From positions 21,283 through 85,282 of the forward strand of contig NZ_JABWEB010000020.1 of assembly GCF_013369485.1 (NCBI RefSeq): 64,000 nt of DNA, written 5' to 3'. The notes beneath the pieces were generated by a model. The model saw nothing but the letters and a program-made list of their open reading frames with translations, was not told the DNA's origin and made no database searches. This DNA comes from Massilia sp. BJB1822 (lineage in GTDB: Bacteria; Pseudomonadota; Gammaproteobacteria; Burkholderiales; Burkholderiaceae_D). Position numbers and translations under genes: made by a program. Shown in pieces: positions 57,755-64,000 of the stretch; the stretch's first letter is position 1, and each line of letters opens with the position of its first letter.

Positions 57755-58657
57755 TCAGGCAAACAAGCCGCTGTGGGTGGCCTGCAGCAGCGCTTCCACG
57801 GCGGGATGCTTGATGCGGCGCTCGCTGGAAATGGCGTAGAACTGCTCGCGCAGCTCGGGCGCATTGCCGACCAGGACCGCGCCGAACTGCTCCTTCAGGT
57901 CTGAAGCCAGCGCCGAGGGCGCGAAGAACAGGCCGAGGCCATTGCGGCCGAAAGTGTTCAGCATCGCATTGTCCTCAAATTCACCCACCACATCCGGCTG
58001 CACCTCATGGTCGAGCAGCCATTTATCGATGCGTCCGCGCAGGGCGTTGTTCCGCGTCGGCAGCAGCAGCGGCGCGCCGGTCAGGCTATGCGGGAAGTTG
58101 CGCGCATAGCGGCGCGCCAGCTTCTGCGCGCCGAACAGCTGCATCTCGCTTTCGCCCAGCAAGTGGCTGAACACGCGCAGGCTGGCCGTGGCGCGGATCG
58201 AGCGGTCGGTCAGCACCACGTCCAGCTTATGCAGGGCCAGATCGGCCAGCAGCGAGTCGAATTCGTCTTCCAGGCACACCAGCTTGACCTTCACCTTCAT
58301 ATTCATCGACGCCTGCAGCAGGCGGTAGGCGATCAGCTTGGGCAGCGAATCGGAGATGCCCACCGTCAGCCGCATCTTGCCCGCATCGCTTTCCTGCAGC
58401 GCCTCCTGCATGCGGTCGCCCAGCTCGAAAATCTGCTCGGCGTAGGTGAGGGCAACGCGGCCCGTTTCGGTCGGCACCAGGCGGCGGCCCTGCTGGGTCA
58501 GCAGCGACTTGCCGATCGACTGCTCCAGCGCCGCGATCTGGGTGCTGACGGTCTGGATCGCCAGCCCAAGACGCTCGGCGGCGCGCGTGACGCTGCCTTC
58601 CGCGGCCACCACGCGGAAGAAATACAGGTGGCGGAAGTTCAGTCCTGTCGTTTTCAT
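57755..58657 (-). CDS. NhaR-like LysR-family activator
   Basis: 300 residues. The helix-turn-helix start LNFRHLYFFRVVAAEGSVTRAAERLGLAIQTVSTQIAALEQSIG and the whole effector domain (RLTVGISDSLPKLIAYRLLQ, LHKLDVVLTDRSI, LLLPTRNNALRGRIDKWL, FYAISSERRIKHPAVEALL) follow NhaR, the sodium-responsive activator of nhaA. No nhaA is adjacent; the divergent gene is a DUF475 membrane protein, its probable target. Confidence 0.88.
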   Translation of the reverse strand: MKTTGLNFRHLYFFRVVAAEGSVTRAAERLGLAIQTVSTQIAALEQSIGKSLLTQQGRRLVPTETGRVALTYAEQIFELGDRMQEALQESDAGKMRLTVGISDSLPKLIAYRLLQASMNMKVKVKLVCLEDEFDSLLADLALHKLDVVLTDRSIRATASLRVFSHLLGESEMQLFGAQKLARRYARNFPHSLTGAPLLLPTRNNALRGRIDKWLLDHEVQPDVVGEFEDNAMLNTFGRNGLGLFFAPSALASDLKEQFGAVLVGNAPELREQFYAISSERRIKHPAVEALLQATHSGLFA

Positions 58658-58760
58658 TTTCTGTTTTTTCGAAGTAATCCTTCAATTATCTTCTATTTTT
58701 CTAATCGCAGGTTTTCTCTACACTGCATGACATCGATCAAAACAAGAAAGGGTTCTAGCG

Positions 58761-59810
58761 ATGAAACACTTCAGGATTTCATTCCTGGTGACTTTCATCT
58801 GTCTTGCTGTCGCAGGGTGGTGGGGTTACCAATCGGCCGGCTGGTCCGGTGCGCTGACGGCGCTGGGTATCGCCGTCATTCTGGGCGTGATGGAAGTCTC
58901 GCTCTCTTTCGACAACGCGGTGGTGAATGCCTCCGTGCTGAAGACCTGGGACGCTTTCTGGCAGAAGCTCTTCCTCGGCGTGGGCATCATCATCGCAGTG
59001 TTCGGCATGCGCTTGCTGTTCCCGCTGGTGATTGTGGCCGTGGCGGCCGACATCAGCATCTTCGATGTGTGGACGCTGGCGCTGAACGACCCGAAAACGT
59101 ATTCGAAGCACCTGACCGATCACCACGCTGAAGTGGCGGCATTCGGCGGCATCTTCCTGCTGCTGGTGTTCCTGAACTTCCTGCTGGATCACGAGAAGGA
59201 AATGCACTGGCTGGGCAACGTCGAGAAGAAACTCGGCTCGCTGGGCAAGGTGTCCTCGATCGCGGTGATGGTGGCCATGGGCGTGCTGCTCGGCTCCCTG
59301 TCGCTGGTGGCCGAAGGCCAGAAGCTGGTGGTGCTGGTGTCGGGTATGTGGGGCATTCTGGTGTACGTCGGAGTGGATGCGATCAGCAACCTGCTGGAGA
59401 AGGAAGAAGAAGGCTCGAATGTCGGCGATATGGTGAAGCGCGGCGGTATTGGCGGCTTCCTGTACCTGGAAGTGCTGGATGCTTCGTTCAGCTTCGACGG
59501 CGTGATCGGCGCGTTTGCCATCACCTCCGACGTCGTGATCATCATGCTGGGCCTGGCGATTGGCGCGATGTTCGTCCGCTCGATGACGGTGTACCTGGTG
59601 CACAAAGGCACGCTTGACCAATACGTCTATCTGGAGCACGGCGCGCACTACGCAATCGGCATTCTGGCAGTGATCATGCTGGCGAGTATGAAGTTCCATA
59701 TTCCCGAGATCTTCACCGGCCTGATAGGCGTGGCCTTCATCCTGGCATCGCTCTGGTCTTCGGTGCGATACCGGAAAAAACAGGAAGCCCTGGCGCTGAA
59801 AGCAGCGTAA
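58761..59810 (+). CDS. DUF475 integral membrane protein (TerC-like)
   Basis: 349 residues with about nine membrane helices. Acidic membrane motifs MEVSLSFDNAVVNA and LEVLDASFSFDGVIGAFAI mirror the TerC metal-binding signatures. Family YceD-neighbour DUF475 relatives occur with TerD-domain proteins. Likely a metal (manganese or calcium) transporter or stress protein; inference from family. It precedes terD-type genes by about 90 bases. Confidence 0.9.
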   Translation: MKHFRISFLVTFICLAVAGWWGYQSAGWSGALTALGIAVILGVMEVSLSFDNAVVNASVLKTWDAFWQKLFLGVGIIIAVFGMRLLFPLVIVAVAADISIFDVWTLALNDPKTYSKHLTDHHAEVAAFGGIFLLLVFLNFLLDHEKEMHWLGNVEKKLGSLGKVSSIAVMVAMGVLLGSLSLVAEGQKLVVLVSGMWGILVYVGVDAISNLLEKEEEGSNVGDMVKRGGIGGFLYLEVLDASFSFDGVIGAFAITSDVVIIMLGLAIGAMFVRSMTVYLVHKGTLDQYVYLEHGAHYAIGILAVIMLASMKFHIPEIFTGLIGVAFILASLWSSVRYRKKQEALALKAA

Positions 59811-59901
59811 GGGCGGCAAGAAAAGCGCGGCGTGCGATATACGACACCGGCACGCTGCGCATGTAGTACGGGTGTCACAACCAACCAAGGAGAAGTAAAT
59901 C

Positions 59902-60477
59902 ATGGCAATCAGTCTGCAAAAAGGTGGCAACGTCAATCTGAGCAAAGAAGCTCCTGGCCTGTCCAAACTGGTCGTGGGTCTGGGATGGGATGTGCGCAAC
60001 ACCGACGGCGCTGCCTTCGATATCGACAGCTCGGCCTTCCTGCTGAAAGTGGACGGCAAGGTGCGCAACGATCTGGACTTCGTTTTCTATAACAACCTGA
60101 AATCGCAGGACCAGTCGGTGGCCCACTCGGGCGACAACCGCACCGGCGCCGGCGATGGCGACGACGAAACCGTCAGCATCGATCTGGGCAAGGTGCCGGC
60201 CGATGTGGAACGCATCGCAGTCTGCGTGACCATCCACGAAGCCGATGCGCGCCGCCAGAATTTCGGCCAGGTGCAGAAAGCCTTCGTGCGCTGCGTGAAT
60301 GCCGCCACCAACGGCGAAATCGCCCGCTACGACCTGTCGGAAGACGGCTCCACCGAAACCGCGCTGGTGTTCGGCGAGGTATACCGCAACAACGGCGATT
60401 GGAAATTCAAGGCTGTTGGCCAGGGCTACAAAGGCGGTCTGGGCGCGCTGGCTTCGAACTTCGGCGTAGGCGTTTAA
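59902..60477 (+). CDS. TerD-family protein 1
   Basis: 191 residues, a single TerD domain. Calcium-binding loops DIDSSAFLL and GDNRTGAGDGDDETVSIDL; C-terminal EVYRNNGDWKFKAVGQGYKGGL-like end. TerD proteins belong to tellurite/phage/stress resistance loci and bind calcium. AAGGAGAAG precedes the start. Next gene starts 3 bases after the stop. Confidence 0.94.
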   Translation: MAISLQKGGNVNLSKEAPGLSKLVVGLGWDVRNTDGAAFDIDSSAFLLKVDGKVRNDLDFVFYNNLKSQDQSVAHSGDNRTGAGDGDDETVSIDLGKVPADVERIAVCVTIHEADARRQNFGQVQKAFVRCVNAATNGEIARYDLSEDGSTETALVFGEVYRNNGDWKFKAVGQGYKGGLGALASNFGVGV

Positions 60478-60479
60478 TC

Positions 60480-61178
60480 ATGGCGGCATTCACCGTAACC
60501 GGCAGCGAAGATCCCTTCCTGCATGTGTCGCTGCGCCAGGGCGAGAAGATTTATTGCGAATCGGACGCGATGGTGATGATGGAATCCGCGCTTGAGCTGA
60601 AAGGCAAGATGAGCGGTGGCCTGGGCAGTGCGCTGATGCGCACCTTTGCCAACGGCGAATCCTTCTTCCAGCAGCATATCGAGGCAGTACGCGGCGACGG
60701 TGATTGTCTGCTGTCGCCAACCCTGCCGGGCGCCATGCAAGTGATCGATGTCGGCCCGCAGCAGTACATGCTGAGCGATGGCGCCTTCGTCGCCGCCACC
60801 TTTGGCGTCGATTTGAAGGTGCGCACGCAGAACGTGGGCAACGCCCTGTTCGGCCAGAGCGGCGGTTTCTTCATCACCGAAACCGCCGGCAGCGGCCAGC
60901 TGGCAGTGTCGGGCTTCGGCTCCCTGTTCCAGCTGGACGTTGCGCCAGGCAAGGACGTGGTGATCGACAACGCCCACGTCGTCTGCTGGGACAGCTCGCT
61001 GCGCTACGAAATCTCGGTGGCGACGGGCAGCGGCGGAGGCCTGTTCAGCAATCTGGTGAACAGCGTGACGAGCGGCGAGGGCATGGTGCTGCGCTTCTCG
61101 GGCCAGGGCAAGGTGCTGATTTGCTCGCGCAACCGCAGTTCCTTCGTTGGCTGGTTAAGCAGCCAGCGCAAGCAGTAA
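60480..61178 (+). CDS. AIM24/TIGR00266-family protein
   Basis: 232 residues from ATG 60480, beta-helix type with a Gly-rich pattern (GGLGSALMRTFANGESFFQQ, GQSGGFFITETAGSGQLAVSGFGSLFQLDV, GGGLFSNLVNSVTSGEGMVLRFSGQGKVLI). Found between TerD genes in many bacteria. Biochemical role unknown. Confidence 0.88.
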   Translation: MAAFTVTGSEDPFLHVSLRQGEKIYCESDAMVMMESALELKGKMSGGLGSALMRTFANGESFFQQHIEAVRGDGDCLLSPTLPGAMQVIDVGPQQYMLSDGAFVAATFGVDLKVRTQNVGNALFGQSGGFFITETAGSGQLAVSGFGSLFQLDVAPGKDVVIDNAHVVCWDSSLRYEISVATGSGGGLFSNLVNSVTSGEGMVLRFSGQGKVLICSRNRSSFVGWLSSQRKQ

Positions 61179-61197
61179 TTTGAATTAAGGAGTAAAC

Positions 61198-61779
61198 ATG
61201 TCTGTCAATCTGCAAAAAGGCCAGAAGATCTCGCTGGAGAAAGAAGCTGGCCAATCCCTGAACCACGTGGCCATGGGCCTGGGCTGGGATGCGGTCAAGA
61301 GCAAGGGCTTCCTCGGCTTCGGTTCCAAGAGCGCCGACATCGACCTGGACGCCTCTTGCGTGCTGTTCGACGACGCCAACCGCCCGCTGGACGTGGTCTG
61401 GTTCCGCCAACTGAAAAGTCGTGACGGCAGCGTCTTCCACACTGGAGACAACCGCACCGGCGCCGGCGATGGCGACGACGAGCAAATCAATGTCACGCTG
61501 GGCCAAGTGCCCGAGCATGTGAAGAGCATCGTCTTCACCGTCAACAGCTTCACCGGCCAGAGCTTCTCGCAAGTGGATAACGCCTACTGCCGCCTGGTGA
61601 ACGCCAACAACGGCAAAGAAGTCGCGCGCTTCAACCTGTCGGTGCAAGGCTCGCACTCGGCGCAGATCATGGCCAAGCTGTATCGCCACAACGGCGAATG
61701 GAAAATGCACGCCATCGGCGAAAACGGCACCGGCCGCACGTTTGATGACCTGATGCCGCAGATCGCTGCGCATCTGTAA
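61198..61779 (+). CDS. TerD-family protein 2
   Basis: 193 residues; paralog of the gene at 59902, with DIDLDASCVLF and GDNRTGAGDGDDEQINVTL calcium loops, ending GENGTGRTFDDLMPQI. AAGGAG lies upstream. Last gene of the DUF475-TerD-AIM24-TerD run, before a terminator. Confidence 0.94.
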   Translation: MSVNLQKGQKISLEKEAGQSLNHVAMGLGWDAVKSKGFLGFGSKSADIDLDASCVLFDDANRPLDVVWFRQLKSRDGSVFHTGDNRTGAGDGDDEQINVTLGQVPEHVKSIVFTVNSFTGQSFSQVDNAYCRLVNANNGKEVARFNLSVQGSHSAQIMAKLYRHNGEWKMHAIGENGTGRTFDDLMPQIAAHL

Positions 61780-61838
61780 TAAAGGATTGAATCAGTAAAG
61801 AGTTTCACAAGCGCCGACCCCATGGCGTCTTCTTTCGC

Positions 61839-61870
61839 GGCGGTTCCGGCAACGGACCGCCGTTTTTTTT
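61839..61870 (+). terminator. Terminator after TerD genes
   Basis: GGCGGTTCCG / CGGACCGCC stem with one bulge, loop GCAA, then eight T. Confidence 0.9.
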
Positions 61871-61885
61871 ATCCCTATGAAAGGG

Positions 61886-62761
61886 CTACCAGTGGCGGGC
61901 GGCGTCGGTGAGGTGCTGGCGGCAGAGGGTGATGCGGTCGGCGGCTTTGCTGCTGCCTTTGGCGCGCGCGATGTGGAGGTTGAATGGCGGTGGGCGCTTC
62001 GGCAAGGGCAGGGCGATCAGCTGGCCGTTGTGCAGCAGCGGGCGGCTCAGGCATTCTGGGACGATGGCGAGGCCGATGCCGGCAGCGGCGGCTTCGAGGG
62101 CGGCCTGGTAGTCGGGGACCACGGCGCTGGGCGCGTCGGCGACGCCGCCGTAGACGTCGCGCCAGAAGCCGGGCAGCGGTGGCACGGGGCTTTGCAGGTC
62201 GATCAGGGGCAAGCCTTTGGGGGCGGCGGATTTGGGCAGACGCTCGCGCAGCGCGGGGCTGCAGACCATTTGCAGCCGTCCTTCGTAGAGCGGCTCGTAT
62301 TCCACGCCTTTGTGGGGGATGCGCGCCAGCGTGACCGCCATATCGAGTTCGCCGGCGGCCAGGGCGGCCACCAGGGCCGGCGGCGGCATGGCGCGCAGAT
62401 TGAGGCGGATGCCGTGGCTGGGCAGCGTATTCAAGGAGGCGAGCAGCAGCCGCGCGAAGCCGCTGCTGGTGCCGAGATGCAGCGGGCCGGCCAGCGTGGC
62501 GCGCTGCGCGCCACCGCTGCCGACAATTTGGTCGAGCGCATCGAGATGAGGCCCGCTCTGGCGTTCCAGTTCGATGGCGGCCGGCGTTGGCGCCAGTCCG
62601 CGCGGCAGGCGGGTGAAGAGCTGGGTGTGGAGATGGGCTTCGAGCACCTTGATGTGGCGCGAGACGGCGGGCTGGGTCAGTTGCAAGGCGAGAGCCGCGC
62701 GCGAAATCGAATTGTGGCGGTAGACGCTGAGGAAGCTGCGCAGATGAAGGAGATAAGACAT
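61886..62761 (-). CDS. LysR-family transcriptional regulator
   Basis: 291 residues. Helix-turn-helix near the N-terminus (HLRSFLSVYRHNSISRAALALQLTQPAVSRHIKVLEAHLHTQLFTRLPRG), effector domain with LHLGTSSGFARLLLASL, AAGELDMAVTLARIP and AAAAGIGLAIVPECLS. Divergent from the SDR gene (about 90 bases between starts), which it probably controls. Confidence 0.92.
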   Translation of the reverse strand: MSYLLHLRSFLSVYRHNSISRAALALQLTQPAVSRHIKVLEAHLHTQLFTRLPRGLAPTPAAIELERQSGPHLDALDQIVGSGGAQRATLAGPLHLGTSSGFARLLLASLNTLPSHGIRLNLRAMPPPALVAALAAGELDMAVTLARIPHKGVEYEPLYEGRLQMVCSPALRERLPKSAAPKGLPLIDLQSPVPPLPGFWRDVYGGVADAPSAVVPDYQAALEAAAAGIGLAIVPECLSRPLLHNGQLIALPLPKRPPPFNLHIARAKGSSKAADRITLCRQHLTDAARHW

Positions 62762-62851
62762 CGTTTTATTTATGGATGGCCTAATAATTCATGATTTGAT
62801 TTAAGCCTAGGCGGTTTGTAATCTGGCGTCAAGCAATCACTGGAGATGAGC

Positions 62852-63628
62852 ATGAGCAGCCCGATTTCTGTCTATCCCGACCTGCATGGCAAGGTCGCTC
62901 TCGTTACCGGCGGATCGCGCGGCATCGGCGCGGCGGCCTGTCTGGCGCTGGCGCGTAGCGGCGCGAAAGTCGCCGTCAATGGCCGCGACCGCGATGCCAT
63001 CGGCGCCACGGTGGCGGCCATCCGCTATCAGGGCGGCGCGGCTTTCGCGGCGCCGGCCGACTGTTCCAGCCTGGCTGCCGTGCAGGACATGCGCGCCGCT
63101 ATCGAGGACCATTTTGGCGCGCCCGAGCTGTTGCTGGCCTTCGCCGGCGGCGGCAGCGGGCGTCCGATGCCGCTGGCCGAGATCACGGAGGAGGATTGGC
63201 GCTCCAGCATCGACCATAACCTGACCTCGACCTTCTTCACCCTCAAGTGCTTTTTGCCGGCGATGCTGGCGCGCGGCCATGGCAGCATCGTGACCATGGC
63301 CTCGGCCGGCGGGCGAGTGGCTTCGGGCGCGCCGGCCGGCTATGGCGCGGCCAAGGCGGGCGTCATCATGCTGACCCGCCACGCTGCGAATGAGGTGGGC
63401 CGCCAGGGCATCCGCGTGAACTGCATTTCGCCCTCCGCCGTGCTGACCGAGCGCACCGCGCAGCGCATGCCGCCGGCGCAGCAGCAAGCCATGCTGGCTG
63501 CTTTCCCGCTGGGGCGCCTGGGCCAGCCGGACGATATCGCCGCCGCCGCGCTGTTCCTGCTGTCCGCAAGCTCGTCCTGGATCACAGGTATAACATTGGA
63601 TATTGCGGGTGGCCGCGTCATGAACTAA
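62852..63628 (+). CDS. SDR-family NAD(P)-dependent oxidoreductase
   Basis: 258 residues from ATG 62852; GGAG at 62842-62845 fits this start better than the ATG at 62846. Classical short-chain dehydrogenase: VTGGSRGIGAAACLALAR nucleotide site, LLAFAGGGSG in place of NNAG, catalytic Ser in MASAGG, YGAAKAG (Tyr and Lys), and C-terminal ITGITLDIAGGRVMN. Likely 3-oxoacyl or polyol substrate; not predictable. It is 13 bases before a VOC gene. Confidence 0.93.
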   Translation: MSSPISVYPDLHGKVALVTGGSRGIGAAACLALARSGAKVAVNGRDRDAIGATVAAIRYQGGAAFAAPADCSSLAAVQDMRAAIEDHFGAPELLLAFAGGGSGRPMPLAEITEEDWRSSIDHNLTSTFFTLKCFLPAMLARGHGSIVTMASAGGRVASGAPAGYGAAKAGVIMLTRHAANEVGRQGIRVNCISPSAVLTERTAQRMPPAQQQAMLAAFPLGRLGQPDDIAAAALFLLSASSSWITGITLDIAGGRVMN

Positions 63629-63641
63629 GCGGGAGGAAACG

Positions 63642-64000
63642 ATGCTGGTTCTCGATCATATGATTTTGCGGGTGAGCGATCCCGCTGCTTCCGTGCGTTT
63701 CTATCAGAGCGTGCTGGGTTTTGCTTACGAGGGCAGGCTGATGCCCTTCGACGTGCTGCGTGTGAACGAGGATTTCACGCTCGACCTGTTGGCCGAAGCG
63801 CCGCGCGATCCGGTGCATCTGGCTTTCCGCATCGATCGCGCCAGCTTCGATGCGGTGCAGCGCCGCCTGGCCGGGCAAGGCATTGCCTATGGCAGCGGCC
63901 CGTTCGACCGCAGCGGCGGGCCTGTACGGCAGTCGCACGGTGCGCGCGGCCTGGCTGATGCCTGGTACTTCGACGACCCGGATGGACACAGTATCGAAGT
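63642..64000 (+). CDS. VOC-family (glyoxalase/dioxygenase fold) protein, partial
   Basis: At least 119 residues, cut by the window end. LDHMILRVSDPAASVRFYQSVLGF start with His5 as a likely metal ligand, DPVHLAFRIDRASFDAVQRRL and AWYFDDPDGHSIEV near the end with a conserved metal-binding Glu. GGGAGGAAA lies upstream. Probably co-transcribed with the SDR gene. Reaction unknown. Confidence 0.9.
   Translation, partial: MLVLDHMILRVSDPAASVRFYQSVLGFAYEGRLMPFDVLRVNEDFTLDLLAEAPRDPVHLAFRIDRASFDAVQRRLAGQGIAYGSGPFDRSGGPVRQSHGARGLADAWYFDDPDGHSIE

Overview
The window is a GC-rich (roughly 65 %) chromosomal segment of a betaproteobacterium. Gene content and order point to Burkholderiales, most likely Oxalobacteraceae (Massilia / Duganella / Janthinobacterium type). 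Clues are an aa3-type cytochrome oxidase operon with its Burkholderiales-style tiny assembly proteins, ubiA next to oxyR, pilT-pilU, and glcDEF. The taxonomic call is inference from content, not from a marker gene. No tRNA, rRNA, CRISPR array or intact insertion sequence was seen.

Layout. 1-8.3 kb: the end of an ABC-F ATPase, a REP-like inverted repeat pair, an antisense run of sseA, an EamA permease and a Rieske oxygenase, then the xseB-ispA-dxs isoprenoid operon. 8.4-19.7 kb: the accessory region described below. 19.8-31.2 kb: cobalamin adenosyltransferase, glycolate oxidase glcDEF, a GGDEF/EAL sensor, glutathione peroxidase, pilU, pilT, a YggS-type PLP protein and proC. 31.3-38.5 kb: a periplasmic binding protein, a YqjD-like protein, ubiA, oxyR, a second pilU-like ATPase, the heptose adenylyltransferase, trmL, comF and bioC. 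38.9-47.8 kb: the cytochrome c oxidase structural and assembly operon (coxB, ctaD, small protein, ctaG, DUF2970, ctaE, surf1, a thioredoxin-like protein, ctaA, ctaB, Sco). 47.9-64 kb: a DUF1272 protein, an AI-2E-type permease, a second REP-like pair, a DUF3108-like protein, a CorC/HlyC-type protein, a YbhGFSR-type ABC exporter with divergent TetR regulator, an NhaR-like regulator with DUF475 and TerD genes, and a LysR/SDR/VOC group cut by the window end.

The striking part is 8.4-19.7 kb. It encodes 24 intact paralogous small secreted peptides (57-68 residues) plus three remnants, all on the + strand. Each has a Sec signal peptide starting M-x-K/R-K and a mature part of about 35-50 residues with exactly six cysteines spaced C-x2/3-C-x6-C-x7-11-C-x6-C-x3/4-C. 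The two x6 spacings are invariant in all 24, signal peptides are conserved by subfamily, and the loops vary. Interspersed are two near-identical membrane-anchored glutaredoxin-like proteins (CPFC, predicted periplasmic), an M48-type metallopeptidase preceded by a perfect palindrome, an SGNH hydrolase and a LysR regulator. A promoter module (palindrome CTATTAA-N-TTAATAG, then TTGACA-N17-TATTGT) occurs three times, in front of glutaredoxin/peptide units. One of the three units has lost nearly the whole glutaredoxin gene and keeps only its 3' tail. This looks like an actively duplicating and decaying multigene family of disulfide-rich exported peptides with its own redox protein. I do not recognise it as a named system. 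Its function (antimicrobial, signalling, metal or redox buffering) cannot be read from the sequence.
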